A DNA stretch of 64,000 nt from positions 117,305-181,304 of the forward strand of contig NZ_JAJJJF010000005.1 of assembly GCF_022458745.1 (NCBI RefSeq), in the 5' to 3' direction. Each line of letters begins with the position of its first letter. Position 1 is the stretch's first letter. Under the pieces are notes generated by a model. That model made no database searches and was not told the origin of the DNA. It saw only the letters and a list, made by a program, of their open reading frames with translations. A program made the position numbers and the translations under genes. This stretch comes from Bacillus piscicola. Its GTDB lineage: Bacteria > Bacillota > Bacilli > Bacillales > Marinococcaceae. Shown one piece after another: positions 40,230-50,269 of this stretch.

Positions 40230-40589
40230 GTGAGAGCTAAACCGCTAATTCCATTTTATTTGGTAGCAATCGGAGCGTTAATGCTCATGCTCGGATTATC
40301 CCTCGTTGGTTTTTACCAACAAGCGGATGACTCAGAGGGTGGAGAAGCTGAAAAAGAAGATCCTGTTGAATATGGGGAAGAACTCGTGAGTTCTAGTTGT
40401 ATTTCTTGTCACGGGGAGAACCTTGAAGGAGCAAGTGGTCCTGATATTCATGACGTTGGAGCTAAAATGTCCAAGGAAGAAATTGCGGATATTGCTCAAA
40501 ACGGTGTTGGAGCGATGCCTTCAGGAATTGCGAACCCTGAAGAAGCAGCAGCAATCGCTGAATACTTAACATCTATAGCTGAAGAATAA
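40230..40589 (+). CDS. cccA: Cytochrome c-550-type membrane-anchored cytochrome
   Basis: Small electron carrier of the aerobic chain, displayed outside the membrane. The 119 residues have an N-terminal anchor (8-30), an acidic linker, the heme site C57-x2-C60-H61 (CISCHG) and a likely axial methionine M96 (GAMPSGI). GTG start after AAGGGGG. It follows sigA, as cccA does in B. subtilis. Confidence 0.9.
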   Translation: MRAKPLIPFYLVAIGALMLMLGLSLVGFYQQADDSEGGEAEKEDPVEYGEELVSSSCISCHGENLEGASGPDIHDVGAKMSKEEIADIAQNGVGAMPSGIANPEEAAAIAEYLTSIAEE

Positions 40590-40632
40590 AAATAAGAAGG
40601 AGCGGGCTGTCCATCCCCTCCTTCTTATTTTT
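40589..40632 (+). terminator. Terminator of cccA
   Basis: 14-bp stem AAAATAAGAAGGAG / CTCCTTCTTATTTT, then T residues. Confidence 0.9.
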
Positions 40633-40696
40633 AAAGGCGCTCTAGCTTTCACAGCTGAAGTTAAAGCCAGCAATATAACAGGAGAGGACAATCTCT

Positions 40697-41428
40697 ATGA
40701 AAGAGAATTCTGTTTCAAGACGTTTACAGATGATAGCGAGCGAAGTTCCTGAGGGAGCGCGGATCGCCGATATCGGTACTGATCACGGCTATCTGCCGTT
40801 GTATTTAATAAAGGAAGGGAAGGTCCAGTGGGCGCTTGCCTCTGATGTGAATCAAGGGCCTCTCAACTCTGCAATTGCTAAAATCAAAGAGAATGGCCTT
40901 CAGCAATGTATTGAGGCGCGTCGAGGTAGCGGCTTGTCCGTCATTAAACAGGAAGATCAAATTGATACCGTTATAATCGCGGGAATGGGCGGCCCGCTCA
41001 TCACCACTATTTTAAGTGAAGGAGTTTTCGCTCTGGAGCATGTTAAACGGCTTATTTTGCAGCCTAACGTTCATGCTCTTGTCATTAGAAAATGGCTCGC
41101 ACGAAACGACTGGGAATTAATCGAGGAGCATATAGTGGAAGAGGAAGGACGCATCTATGAAGTCCTCGTTGCTGAACCTGGCAACCCGTCTCACCCTTAT
41201 GACTCTCTGCCGTTTGCAAAAGAAGCCGGTTTTCTATTTGGACCTTTTCTCATTAGAAAACAGTCACAAGCTTTTATAAAAAAATGGGAACGGGAAAAGG
41301 AATTATGGCAGCAAATTACAACGGAATTAGAAAAAGCTTCAGGGAAAAAAGATAACAGAGCGAAGAAAAAGGAATTGGAAGAAAACATAAAGCTCGTAAA
41401 GGAGGTCCTTCAATATGGCAGCAGCTAA
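40697..41428 (+). CDS. trmK: tRNA m1A22 methyltransferase TrmK
   Basis: SAM-dependent Rossmann enzyme methylating A22 of tRNA. Motif I in RIADIGTDHGYLPLYLI, then VIIAGMGGPLITTIL; a C-terminal coiled coil (WEREKELWQQITTELEKASG). 243 residues. RBS AGGAGAGG. Its end overlaps the next gene by 14 bases. Confidence 0.93.
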   Translation: MKENSVSRRLQMIASEVPEGARIADIGTDHGYLPLYLIKEGKVQWALASDVNQGPLNSAIAKIKENGLQQCIEARRGSGLSVIKQEDQIDTVIIAGMGGPLITTILSEGVFALEHVKRLILQPNVHALVIRKWLARNDWELIEEHIVEEEGRIYEVLVAEPGNPSHPYDSLPFAKEAGFLFGPFLIRKQSQAFIKKWEREKELWQQITTELEKASGKKDNRAKKKELEENIKLVKEVLQYGSS

Positions 41429-42533
41429 CGGACAGGCTATTATTCAGCTCTTTGAAGAATGGGCCCCGAGAACCTTCGCCATGGAAGGCGATAAAGTTGG
41501 TTTGATGGTCGGATCATTAAACAAACCAGTACATCGTGTCATGGTTGCTCTTGATGTGTTGGAAGAAGTAGTAGATGAAGCGATTGAAAAGCGAGTGGAC
41601 TTGATTATCGCTCATCACCCGCTAATTTTCAAACCGCTGCGAAAAATAGATACAGCAAACGGGCAGGGCCCGATCATAGAAAAGTGCATTAAGCATGACA
41701 TTACCGTTTATGCCGCGCACACGAACTTGGATATAGCAAAGGGCGGGGTTAACGATATGATGGCAGAGGCCCTTGGCCTCGAGAACACAAAAGTACTCGT
41801 TCCGACAAAAGAAATCACCTTAAAGAAGGTAACAGCTTTTGTTCCTGATGACCACGTTTCGGAAGTAAGACAAGCTCTTGGGGATGCCGGCGCCGGTTAC
41901 ATCGGTGGGTACAGTCATTGTACGTTTGCAAGCAGTGGAACAGGTACTTTTATTCCTGGTGCGGGGACGAATCCTTACTTGGGAAAGCAGGGCGAAATGG
42001 AATTTGCCTCTGAAAAAAGAATAGAGACAGTCGTTCCGGAAACAATTCTAAACAGAGTAATCCGCGCTTTAGAGGAAGCTCATCCTTATGAAGAACCCGC
42101 ATATGACGTTTATCCGCTAGATTTAGAGGGCGAACGATTAGGGTTGGGAAGGATTGGACAGTTGTCAGAACCTCTTCCTTTTAATGAGTTTGTTAACAAA
42201 GTGAAGGATGCCTTTCAAGTGGAACATGTCCGTGCCGTCGGGCCTTTTACTGATCTGGTGCGGAAAGTCGCTCTTTTAGGAGGGGATGGAAATAAGTACT
42301 GGTCCTATGCGAAACGGCAAGGGGCAGACGTTTATATAACGGGAGACTTGTACTATCACATTGCTCATGACGCGCAGATGGCCGGTTTAAATATCATAGA
42401 CCCTGGCCATAACGTGGAGAAGATAATGAAGGAAGGCGTCAAAAAGGAGATGGAGAAGCGGGTCGAAAAGAAGAAATGGGACACAACTTTTATTGCATCC
42501 GCTGTATCCACTGATCCATTTACATTCCTATAA
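41415..42533 (+). CDS. Nif3-like dinuclear metal center protein (YqfO)
   Basis: Member of the Nif3/DUF34 family, proposed GTP cyclohydrolase-like metal proteins. Metal-site motifs IIAHHPLIFKPLR near the N-terminus, AHTNLDIAKGGVND and YITGDLYYHIAHDAQ near the C-terminus. The 372-residue length includes the CutA-like insert (about 130-230) of Gram-positive members. RBS AAAGGAGG inside trmK, so the two genes are co-expressed. Confidence 0.92.
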   Translation: MAAANGQAIIQLFEEWAPRTFAMEGDKVGLMVGSLNKPVHRVMVALDVLEEVVDEAIEKRVDLIIAHHPLIFKPLRKIDTANGQGPIIEKCIKHDITVYAAHTNLDIAKGGVNDMMAEALGLENTKVLVPTKEITLKKVTAFVPDDHVSEVRQALGDAGAGYIGGYSHCTFASSGTGTFIPGAGTNPYLGKQGEMEFASEKRIETVVPETILNRVIRALEEAHPYEEPAYDVYPLDLEGERLGLGRIGQLSEPLPFNEFVNKVKDAFQVEHVRAVGPFTDLVRKVALLGGDGNKYWSYAKRQGADVYITGDLYYHIAHDAQMAGLNIIDPGHNVEKIMKEGVKKEMEKRVEKKKWDTTFIASAVSTDPFTFL

Positions 42534-42548
42534 ACTAGTATACTAGCA

Positions 42549-42593
42549 AAAAAGGGATCCGCCCTTATCATAAGATAAGGAAGATCCCTTTTT
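42549..42593. terminator. Bidirectional terminator between nif3-like gene and ispH
   Basis: Outer stem AAGGGATC / GATCCCTT and inner stem CTTATC / GATAAG, with A and T runs on the two sides, between convergent genes. Confidence 0.88.
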
Positions 42594-42600
42594 GTAATGT

Positions 42601-43542
42601 TTACTTTGTCTTTACTTTTGGCAGTATTTTGGAGCTCTTGACTTTTCTATCTGTGTTCCAGGTAGTTGGGTCATTCTTGTCGTATTGATCTAAAAACAAA
42701 ATCACTTCTTTTGTGATCGGGGTCGGAGTGGATGCGCCTGCTGTGACAGCCACTTTATTAACGTTGTCCAGCCATTCAAGTTTCAGTTCGGAAAGATCAG
42801 CAATCCGATAAGCCGGTGTTCCGGCAACTTCATGAGAAACTTGGGCAAGACGATTTGAATTGTTACTCTTTGGATCTCCGACTACGAGCATTAAATCGGC
42901 GTCCTTTGCTTGTTCTGCTACCGCCTCTTGACGAACTTGAGTCGCCATGCAAATCTCATTATGCACCTCAGCATGAGGATACCGAGTTAAGGCCGCTTTT
43001 ACAATATCATTAACATCCCACTGGCTCATTGTTGTCTGGTTCGTGACAGTGATCTTGTCGGCTTGGATATCGAGCTCGTGGACATCCTCAACAGATTCAA
43101 CAAGATGGACAATATCTGGTGCAACTCCAAGAGCTCCTTCCGGCTCTGGATGCCCTTTCTTGCCAATATAAATGATATGATAGCCTTCTTCGCGTTTTTG
43201 CAGAATAAGGTCATGCGTGCGCGTAACATCCGGGCATGTGGCATCTATAGTGGTCAGCCCTTTTTCTTTTGCCAGTCTGCGGACTTCGGGTGAAACACCA
43301 TGTGCAGTAAAGATAACGGTGCCTTTATCTACTCCTTTTAAAATTTCAAGTCGATTCGGCCCGTCCAAAGAAACAATCCCATCTTCCGTAAAAGCATCGG
43401 TTACATGTTTATTATGAACGATCATTCCCAGGATATAGATCGGACGAGGTAAATCCGGATTATTTGCTGCTTGTTTAGCGAGCACCATAGCATCGACGAC
43501 CCCGTAACAATATCCACGTGGTGATATCTTAACTACTTCCAT
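42601..43542 (-). CDS. ispH: HMB-PP reductase IspH (LytB)
   Basis: Last MEP-pathway enzyme, giving isopentenyl and dimethylallyl diphosphate. Iron-sulfur cysteines are in [18 protein letters not shown] and [22 protein letters not shown] carries catalytic residues. 313 residues; RBS GAGGAGG. The other late MEP enzyme, ispG, is 10 kb away in this window. Confidence 0.96.
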   Translation of the reverse strand: MEVVKISPRGYCYGVVDAMVLAKQAANNPDLPRPIYILGMIVHNKHVTDAFTEDGIVSLDGPNRLEILKGVDKGTVIFTAHGVSPEVRRLAKEKGLTTIDATCPDVTRTHDLILQKREEGYHIIYIGKKGHPEPEGALGVAPDIVHLVESVEDVHELDIQADKITVTNQTTMSQWDVNDIVKAALTRYPHAEVHNEICMATQVRQEAVAEQAKDADLMLVVGDPKSNNSNRLAQVSHEVAGTPAYRIADLSELKLEWLDNVNKVAVTAGASTPTPITKEVILFLDQYDKNDPTTWNTDRKVKSSKILPKVKTK

Positions 43543-43753
43543 AACAGCCTCCTCTGAAACTGGTTCAAGCGGTATTTTTTCGTTAAACTTGAAAACCTAT
43601 AGAAACAAACCATCAGCAGGTTAAAAACCTACTAATGGAGGTTTCCTTTTTCACTCAACGTGCATGCCTTTCCAAATGAATGGAAAGGATTGAATTACTA
43701 GAGTCATTATACTATCTATCGTCTTAATTGTAAAAGAGAGAAGAAGGAGGATC

Positions 43754-44167
43754 TCAAACGTAAAGTTTTGGCGGCGGTGCTTCCGAAAAATATGCCGAGC
43801 TTGGGCTTTCTGACGGTAACGCTTCCGCAGTCGATTTCAATGAATGACTGGGAGTACTGTTCGCTGCTGACTGTTCTGGCAGTGTCTCTTCGTTTTGAGA
43901 GGGCGCAGCAGAAAGCATTTTCCAAAGAGCCGGAAGCTGTTTAACAAGCGGATAATATTGGCGGACCATCGGGGTTACCGTTTGTGCAATCCCTGCAAAT
44001 TTTTGAATAGAAGGCAAGATGGTCGTAAGCATCCCTGATTGTGATGGTACCGATGAAGCAAGGGAAGAGGCGGCTGGTCCGTATTGGGCTGTAAAAGGAG
44101 CTACATTACCGGCAACATGAGCCGGAAAGGGAGGAGGCGGTGTCGGGTAGGGTTGGTATGGAAACAT
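43754..44167 (-). CDS. yqfQ: YqfQ/VrrA-like proline-rich protein
   Basis: A 137-residue protein starting MFPYQPYPTPPPPFPAHVAG and continuing with a hydrophobic middle (LTTILPSIQKFAGIAQ) and a Ser/Pro/Ala-rich tail. It resembles the YqfQ (VrrA) family, found between ispH and cshB in bacilli, function unknown and possibly spore-related. RBS GAAAGGATG. The low-complexity composition limits certainty. Confidence 0.7.
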   Translation of the reverse strand: MFPYQPYPTPPPPFPAHVAGNVAPFTAQYGPAASSLASSVPSQSGMLTTILPSIQKFAGIAQTVTPMVRQYYPLVKQLPALWKMLSAAPSQNEETLPEQSAANSTPSHSLKSTAEALPSESPSSAYFSEAPPPKLYV

Positions 44168-44341
44168 ATTTATTCATCCTTTCTCACGGAAGTTCATTTA
44201 TTCATGATAGCTGTGTTACTTCACAGTTTATGATAAAATATGATAGCAATCCGCCTATTGTGAAGGAAAGAGGAACAAGGGCAGAATAGTCTTAAAAAAG
44301 ATCTAAACAAACTTGATGAATGAGTGAAAGGCGGTGGAGAA

Positions 44342-45640
44342 ATGAGCGGTTTTAATCGCTTTACTATCTCTCCTTTTTTAATTGAATCACTTCAACAGCA
44401 AAACATTCAAAAACCAATGGACATACAGGAACGATTAATCCCAGCAATATTAAACGGCCGTGATGTGATTGGTCAGTCCCAGACAGGATCCGGTAAGACA
44501 CTCGCTTTCTTGCTGCCGTTGTTAACGAGAATAGAACCTGAAAAGGAACACACTCAGGCAGTTATAACGGCACCTACAAGGGAATTGGCGGAACAAATAT
44601 ATCAGGAGATTCGTAAATTATTGGAAAATCCGGGTCAGCCAGGTATTACTGTAAAACGAGTTACAGGTGGGATAGATCGACGACGAACGATTGAAAACTT
44701 ACAGAATCAGCCACACATTATAGTGGCAACACCGGGGCGGTTGCGGGATCTGGCGGCTAATCAGCTTATTGATGTTCACCAAGTTCGCATGTTAGTTGTG
44801 GACGAAGCAGACCAAATGCTTGACATGGGTTTTATCGAAGAAATTGATCCAGTAGCAGGCTTGATGCCGGAAAACTTACAGATGTTGGTGTTTTCCGCCA
44901 CTTTTCCGGAAAAGCTGCAGCCTTTTTTACAAAAATATATGACGAATCCACGTCACGTCCATGTGAAACCATCAGAAGCGACACCGGCTAAAATAGAGCA
45001 TATTTTTATCCCTTTGAAACATCGCGATCGCACCGAGTTAACGATACGCCTTGCAGCGAATCTCCGTCCATACTTTGCAATCGTATTTACAACAACGAAA
45101 GAAGAGGCGGATGTGTTGTTTGAGGAGATGATGGCTGCCGGTCTGAATGCGGATGTGCTTCACGGTGGCCTGCAGCCAAGGCAGAGAAAGCAGGTAATGC
45201 GAAAAGTAAAAGCGCTGGACATTCAATATCTAGTTGCAACCGACTTAGCGGCAAGAGGCATGGATATACGTGGGGTGTCCCACGTGATTAATCATTCCTT
45301 GCCAAAAGAGTTGGAATATTATATTCATCGGGTTGGTCGTTCTGCTCGTGCCGGGGAAACAGGAGAGGCATACACATTTGTGGAGAAAGAGGAATTTTCT
45401 GACGTTCGTAAGCTTCAAGAAAAAGGAATTTCGCTTCAGTTTAACGAATTTAAAAACGAGAGCCTAATTCCGATTGATCTTCCATGGAGAAATCACAAAG
45501 CTAGTGGTGAGCGCAGTTCCTCAACCGAGAAATCATTAAAAACGAAAAAAGTGAAACCAGGGTATAAAAAGAAAGCTCGTCAAGAAAGAGAAAAGCAGCA
45601 AAGAAGGGTGCAGAAATTAAGCAAGAAGAAGAAAAAATAG
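44342..45640 (+). CDS. cshB: DEAD-box RNA helicase CshB
   Basis: ATP-dependent RNA helicase of cold adaptation and ribosome assembly. Q motif, Walker A SQTGSGKT, PTRELAEQ, VDEAD, SAT (VFSATF) and HRVGRSARAG are all intact. A strongly basic tail (TKKVKPGYKKKARQEREKQQ) follows the core. ATG 44342 after AAGGCGGTGGAG gives 432 residues. Located before nfo as yqfR is in B. subtilis. Confidence 0.94.
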   Translation: MSGFNRFTISPFLIESLQQQNIQKPMDIQERLIPAILNGRDVIGQSQTGSGKTLAFLLPLLTRIEPEKEHTQAVITAPTRELAEQIYQEIRKLLENPGQPGITVKRVTGGIDRRRTIENLQNQPHIIVATPGRLRDLAANQLIDVHQVRMLVVDEADQMLDMGFIEEIDPVAGLMPENLQMLVFSATFPEKLQPFLQKYMTNPRHVHVKPSEATPAKIEHIFIPLKHRDRTELTIRLAANLRPYFAIVFTTTKEEADVLFEEMMAAGLNADVLHGGLQPRQRKQVMRKVKALDIQYLVATDLAARGMDIRGVSHVINHSLPKELEYYIHRVGRSARAGETGEAYTFVEKEEFSDVRKLQEKGISLQFNEFKNESLIPIDLPWRNHKASGERSSSTEKSLKTKKVKPGYKKKARQEREKQQRRVQKLSKKKKK

Positions 45641-45652
45641 GGGGAGACAAAC

Positions 45653-46549
45653 ATGTTACTCGGCTCACACGTTTCAATGAATGGCAAGAAAATGCTGCTC
45701 GGATCCAGTGAAGAAGCAGCTTCTTACGGGGCGACAACGATGATGATTTATACAGGCGCGCCCCAAAACACAAGGAGAAAGCCGATTGAAGAACTGAACA
45801 TAGAAGCAGGCAGGGCACACATGGACGAGCACGGTATTAAAGAGGTAGTCGTTCATGCACCGTATATTATTAACATCGCTAATACCACCAAACCGGAAAC
45901 CTTTCAGCTCGGTGTAGACTTTCTCCGTTCTGAAATTGAGCGTACTGAAGCGATAGGTGCAAGACAGATCGTTCTTCATCCCGGGGCGCATGTGGGAGCG
46001 GGAGCCGAAGCTGGTATAAAAAAAATTATTGAAGGATTGAATGAAGTCATCGACCCGAAACAAAAGGTACAGATTGCGCTTGAGACAATGGCCGGGAAAG
46101 GATCAGAATGCGGTCGTACTTTTGAAGAGCTAGCTGAGATCATCGAAGGAGTGACTTATAACGACAAGTTATCGGTTTGTTTTGACACGTGTCACACTCA
46201 TGATGCAGGCTATGATATTGTGGACGATTTGGAAGGTGTATTAAACAGCTTTGACAGCATCATTGGGCTGGACCGCCTTAAAGTTCTGCATGTGAATGAC
46301 AGTAAAAATGAAAAAGGAGCTGCAAAAGACCGTCACGAAAACATTGGCTTCGGCCACATCGGTTTTGAGGCACTCAATAAAATTGTCCACCATCCTGTTT
46401 TTGAAGAAGTGCCAAAAATTTTAGAAACTCCTTACGTTGGAGTTGACAAAAAGAACAAGAAGGCACCATATAAGCATGAAATTGTTATGTTGAAGGACCA
46501 ATGCTTTAATGAAAACCTCAAAGAAGAGCTTATGCCGCAAGAAATATAG
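45653..46549 (+). CDS. nfo: Endonuclease IV (AP endonuclease)
   Basis: Trinuclear zinc AP endonuclease of base-excision repair. Family motifs include [64 protein letters not shown] and LHVNDSKN. 298 residues; RBS GGGGGAG. It follows cshB by 12 bp. Spore-forming bacilli use Nfo for spore DNA repair. Confidence 0.97.
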   Translation: MLLGSHVSMNGKKMLLGSSEEAASYGATTMMIYTGAPQNTRRKPIEELNIEAGRAHMDEHGIKEVVVHAPYIINIANTTKPETFQLGVDFLRSEIERTEAIGARQIVLHPGAHVGAGAEAGIKKIIEGLNEVIDPKQKVQIALETMAGKGSECGRTFEELAEIIEGVTYNDKLSVCFDTCHTHDAGYDIVDDLEGVLNSFDSIIGLDRLKVLHVNDSKNEKGAAKDRHENIGFGHIGFEALNKIVHHPVFEEVPKILETPYVGVDKKNKKAPYKHEIVMLKDQCFNENLKEELMPQEI

Positions 46550-46585
46550 TTCTTTCTCCATAAGCTTGTTCGTTTCAAACGTTTA

Positions 46586-46622
46586 AAAACACCAGGACCC
46601 TTTAAACAGCCCTGGTGTTTTT
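46586..46622. terminator. Bidirectional terminator between nfo and yqfT
   Basis: Stem AAAACACCAGG / CCTGGTGTTTT, with flanking A and T runs. Confidence 0.85.
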
Positions 46623-46638
46623 AGACAGCTCCAAGTAC

Positions 46639-46905
46639 CTAGAGACCGACATAGTCTTGGAATAGCTTTTCTAAAACTTCATACGTTTTCGACGATACGT
46701 TTGATTTAGCCTCTCGGAGCAATGCGTACATCGATTGTTTGTCGGATGTTGACCATTCACGGTGTTGGACGATCTCGAGCAGAGCAGACGCCTCCTGAAA
46801 TGAAACGTTTGCGCCATAGAGCCTTCCATATTGGATCAGATCATTGGGATGCAATTCTGAAATTTTATATTTAATCAATTGATCTTTAAAAGGATTCACG
46901 GCCAT
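46639..46905 (-). CDS. yqfT: YqfT-like protein (DUF2624)
   Basis: An 88-residue cytosolic protein, NPFKDQLIKYKISELHPNDL onward, matching the DUF2624/YqfT family by pattern and location after nfo. Function unknown. ATG 46905 follows AAAAGGGGG; the frame could extend to 46947 without an RBS. Confidence 0.75.
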   Translation of the reverse strand: MAVNPFKDQLIKYKISELHPNDLIQYGRLYGANVSFQEASALLEIVQHREWSTSDKQSMYALLREAKSNVSSKTYEVLEKLFQDYVGL

Positions 46906-47140
46906 CCCCCTTTTTTCTTTAAAGAATGAAATGTCATTATTTATCATATGGATGGATATAAGGGGTGTGACTCCAAAAAAGTGGAATAATTATGGATTTT
47001 CATCCGAAAAAGAGGATGCGTTTTCTCAAATCTTTAGTATAATTATAGTGGGGAATTATATAAAAGCATGGTTGAATCACGTGGGAAGTGCCAAGGGTTG
47101 GCTGTAAGCAGGGATCTGGGAATCAAGGAGGGGTTATTAT

Positions 47141-48499
47141 ATGCACAAGTTAATGTACACATTGAGCATAAACGATTATAAACGAAAGTTTAAAGAAATA
47201 AAACAAGATATTGAATTAATCCTTGACCATGAAGGCTATATACTAGCCAAGAATGAATACGGAGAGAAGTACTTCGATGACAGTCACTGCTTCTATGATT
47301 ACTTTATACCATATGACGCGAAGCGAGCGAATTGTTATATTAGACAAATAATATTGGGTGAATCTTGTCCAGATCTTATACTGTTTCATAAAACGGAGCG
47401 AGGAACGATCTATATTCAGTACAGGGGAGCCGTTTCAGAGGAAGGGTATATCTTACTGCACGGACGGCCTTGCGCGGCAACGCCATCACAGTCAGCTGCA
47501 TTGGCACAATTTTTGCCGCATTTTGAACATGCATATGGAATCATTGATCACCAGATGAGAATGGTGCAATCCAACAAAGCATTTCAAGATTACTGCACGG
47601 ACAGCTTCTTGAACGGGGAGGATTCGATCTTAAACTTTGCTGACAGAGAAGATGGTCTGGCTGTCATTCCGCGGCTGATAAGAGATGTGCAAAAGAGAAA
47701 GGTCGCTTTAGATCTGGAAGTAAAAAACGAAACACAAACAGAACACTGGAAGCTGAAAGCAATTTATTTGCAGGACACACATAGCGTTTTGCTTATGGTG
47801 TATGACTTATCTCCGGAGAAGAAGTACATGCACTTGTTAACCTATAAAGATCAGATGGAGTCTGTTTCTTATTTATCCGCAGGCGTAGCTCACGAACTTC
47901 GTAATCCACTGTCGGTGATCAAAGGATTTTTACAGCTTTCAACGTTAACAGACAGCTTTCATAAATATTCAAATACCATTCTTTCAGAAACGGAGAGAAT
48001 GAATGAAATCATTGATAATTTTTTATCGTTAGCGCGGAAGAAAGCAACGAAAGAGTTTCAATCACCGCAACAACTCTTAAGCAGTGTGATCGACATTATT
48101 CGTTCAGAGTGCTTGATGCAAGGAGTGCATTTTGATTATCAGGTGCAGCCTGTCACAGATCAGGTGGAAGTAAATGTGTCGTCATTTAAACAAATTATTT
48201 TAAATGTACTCCGTAATGCAATGGAGTCATACCCTGCACAGAGCAGGCGCAAAGTCTTTCGCTTACACTCATACAAAGAAGACAAACAGCTAATTATTCA
48301 ATTGAGTGACAATGGGGAAGGAATTCCAGCGCACGTTTTAGAGAACTTAGGTAAACCATTTTATACTACAAAGGACAAAGGGACAGGGGTCGGCGTTCCT
48401 TTGTGTAAAAAAATCATGGAAGAACATAACGGAACATTTGATATAAAAAGCCAACATAGAAAAGGAACAATTGTTACATTAACATTCCCACTTATGTGA
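47141..48499 (+). CDS. Orphan sensor histidine kinase, sporulation-kinase-like
   Basis: A soluble kinase of 452 residues with no membrane segment. Two N-terminal sensor parts (about 1-115 unrecognised, 125-225 PAS-like: HAYGIIDHQMRMVQSNKAFQ) precede a HisKA domain with H251 in AGVAHELRNPLSVIKGFLQL and an HATPase domain with N box NVLRNAMES, G1 DNGEGIP and GTGVGVPLCKKIM. No response regulator gene is adjacent. The H-box resembles Bacillus sporulation kinases (KinA-E, feeding Spo0F), so phosphorelay input is likely but inferred. RBS AAGGAGGGG; terminator after it. Confidence 0.85.
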   Translation: MHKLMYTLSINDYKRKFKEIKQDIELILDHEGYILAKNEYGEKYFDDSHCFYDYFIPYDAKRANCYIRQIILGESCPDLILFHKTERGTIYIQYRGAVSEEGYILLHGRPCAATPSQSAALAQFLPHFEHAYGIIDHQMRMVQSNKAFQDYCTDSFLNGEDSILNFADREDGLAVIPRLIRDVQKRKVALDLEVKNETQTEHWKLKAIYLQDTHSVLLMVYDLSPEKKYMHLLTYKDQMESVSYLSAGVAHELRNPLSVIKGFLQLSTLTDSFHKYSNTILSETERMNEIIDNFLSLARKKATKEFQSPQQLLSSVIDIIRSECLMQGVHFDYQVQPVTDQVEVNVSSFKQIILNVLRNAMESYPAQSRRKVFRLHSYKEDKQLIIQLSDNGEGIPAHVLENLGKPFYTTKDKGTGVGVPLCKKIMEEHNGTFDIKSQHRKGTIVTLTFPLM

Positions 48500-48506
48500 T
48501 TATTTA

Positions 48507-48534
48507 AAACTGCTGTTTTACGGCGGTTTTTTTT
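48507..48534 (+). terminator. Terminator of the histidine kinase gene
   Basis: Stem AAACTGCTG / CGGCGGTTT with two G-U pairs, then eight T. Confidence 0.8.
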
Positions 48535-48552
48535 ATTTTCGATGCCGCTTCA

Positions 48553-48581
48553 TTTACAACCTGTTTTCTTTCTTGTATACT
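48553..48581 (+). promoter_or_regulatory. Sigma-A promoter of the zinc operon
   Basis: TTTACA (48553-48558), 17-base spacer, TATACT (48576-48581); just upstream of the Zur box. Confidence 0.75.
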
Positions 48582-48592
48582 CAAACGAGCAC

Positions 48593-48613
48593 AAATCGTA
48601 ATCATTCTTATCA
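48593..48613. promoter_or_regulatory. Zur box of the znuCBB-zur operon
   Basis: AAATCGTAAT-C-ATTCTTATCA. The left half is identical to the B. subtilis Zur half-site and the right half is degenerate. It covers the predicted transcription start, so Zn-loaded Zur should block the operon, including its own gene. Confidence 0.7.
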
Positions 48614-48628
48614 AGAAAGGAAGATATC

Positions 48629-49411
48629 TTGCAGATGCTTCCAGTTAATCAGCAGACCGTCTTGGAGACAGACAATGTTTCGTACCGATACAGTAAACAA
48701 CCCGTTCTAGAAAACGTTAGTATGGAAATAAAAAAAGGATCTTTTTTGGGGCTGGTAGGACCTAATGGTTCCGGAAAATCTACTCTTATTAAAATTTTAC
48801 TCGGTTTAATTGCCCCGGATGCCGGAGAGATCCGCCTCTTCGGTACTCCTTTGAAAAAATTTAAACACTGGGAAAAAATAGGATACGTTTCCCAGAAAGC
48901 GAACAGTTTCAACAGTGGGTTCCCAGCGACTGTCCAGGAAGTAGTGGCTATGGGTCTTTACGGACAAATGGGCCTATTTCGCTTCTTGAATAAAACACAT
49001 AAAAGAAAAATTGAGAATGCCCTAGAACAGGTTGGCATGAGCGATTATAAAAAACGTACGATTGGAGAATTATCCGGAGGCCAACAGCAACGAGTTTTTA
49101 TTGCAAGGGCCCTTGTGAGTGAACCAGACATCCTTATTCTCGACGAGCCTACTGTAGGAGTTGATGCCCAATCGGTTCAGCAATTCTATACGCTGTTGAG
49201 CACGTTGAACATTGAAAAGGGTATGACGCTATTATTAGTCACGCATGATGTAGGGGTGATGACGAGATATGTCTCACATGTAGCGTGCTTGAATCGAATC
49301 CTCCACTTCCATGGAACTTCTGAAGAGTTTGAAGAACAGAATTTATCTTCTGTATATGGCCATGATGTAACAATGATCACTCATGGACATGAAAGCGGGG
49401 GACCTCTGTGA
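48629..49411 (+). CDS. znuC: Zinc ABC transporter ATP-binding protein
   Basis: ATPase of a metal (zinc) uptake ABC transporter. Walker A GPNGSGKSTLIK, Q loop YVSQKAN, signature LSGGQQQR, Walker B ILILDEP and switch His VTHDVG are intact. 260 residues from TTG 48629, or 258 from ATG 48635; AAAGGAAG stands upstream of both. Zinc specificity rests on the Zur box and the zur gene in the same cluster. Confidence 0.92.
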   Translation: MQMLPVNQQTVLETDNVSYRYSKQPVLENVSMEIKKGSFLGLVGPNGSGKSTLIKILLGLIAPDAGEIRLFGTPLKKFKHWEKIGYVSQKANSFNSGFPATVQEVVAMGLYGQMGLFRFLNKTHKRKIENALEQVGMSDYKKRTIGELSGGQQQRVFIARALVSEPDILILDEPTVGVDAQSVQQFYTLLSTLNIEKGMTLLLVTHDVGVMTRYVSHVACLNRILHFHGTSEEFEEQNLSSVYGHDVTMITHGHESGGPL

Positions 49412-50241
49412 TGCTTGCGGTCTTTTTACAATACAGTTTTTTACGCTATGCCCTTATCATTGGCCTGCTCGTTGGCTTTTTGGCGCCTGTACTTGGTGTC
49501 TTTATCGTGATGCGCAGGCAAGCGTTAATAACGGATGCACTCTCACACATAACATTAACAGGAATCGCTTTTCATTTATTAATGGCACAAAGTCTTACTG
49601 TCCTTCAGCCTGTTAATCCGGTATACATGGGCATGGGTTTTTCTGTAACAGGTTCTCTCTTATTGGAGCGACTCCGGCATGTTTATGCTTCTTATAAGGA
49701 ATTGGCTGTACCGATTATCTTATCTTCCGGTATCGGTTTTGGTGTTGTCTTTCTCTCACTCGCTGATGAGTTTGGCAGTGATCTTTTTCGTTATTTATTT
49801 GGCAGCATTATTGCCGTTACTTCCCAGGATGCTTTAGTAGTCAGTCTCATTGCGGTGATTGTTATTTTATTTATTATTTTCTTTTATAAAGAGTTATTTT
49901 TTTTATCATTTGATGAAGAACAAGCGAAAATAAACGGTATTCCAACGAAAACCATTAATTTCCTATTTACGGTGATTGCCGCGTTAGTGATTGCCTCTTC
50001 CATTAGAATTGTCGGAATATTACTAGTCTCTTCCTTAATGATTCTGCCGGTAGCAGCGTCTGTACGCCTGTCAAAAAGCTTTAAGCAAATGTTTGTTTAT
50101 GCTTTTCTTTTTGGGGAGCTATCGGTAGCCGTCGGGCTTTTGACAGCTTTTTACTTTGATGTAGCCCCTGGAGGGATGATTGCGCTCACTGCGCTTCTCA
50201 TACTGGGAATCGTTATCGGGTTAAAAAAAGAGACGCATTAA
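49411..50241 (+). CDS. znuB: Zinc ABC transporter permease, first copy
   Basis: ABC-3 family membrane permease with eight or so helices and the characteristic SHITLTGIAFHLL segment and FDEEQAKINGIPTKTINFLF coupling region. 276 residues. Start overlaps the stop of znuC (ATG 49411; GTG 49408 also possible). Followed 28 bp later by a paralogous permease. Confidence 0.9.
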   Translation: MLAVFLQYSFLRYALIIGLLVGFLAPVLGVFIVMRRQALITDALSHITLTGIAFHLLMAQSLTVLQPVNPVYMGMGFSVTGSLLLERLRHVYASYKELAVPIILSSGIGFGVVFLSLADEFGSDLFRYLFGSIIAVTSQDALVVSLIAVIVILFIIFFYKELFFLSFDEEQAKINGIPTKTINFLFTVIAALVIASSIRIVGILLVSSLMILPVAASVRLSKSFKQMFVYAFLFGELSVAVGLLTAFYFDVAPGGMIALTALLILGIVIGLKKETH

Positions 50242-50269
50242 GTACGTACGTCAGGAAAGGAACGGATAC

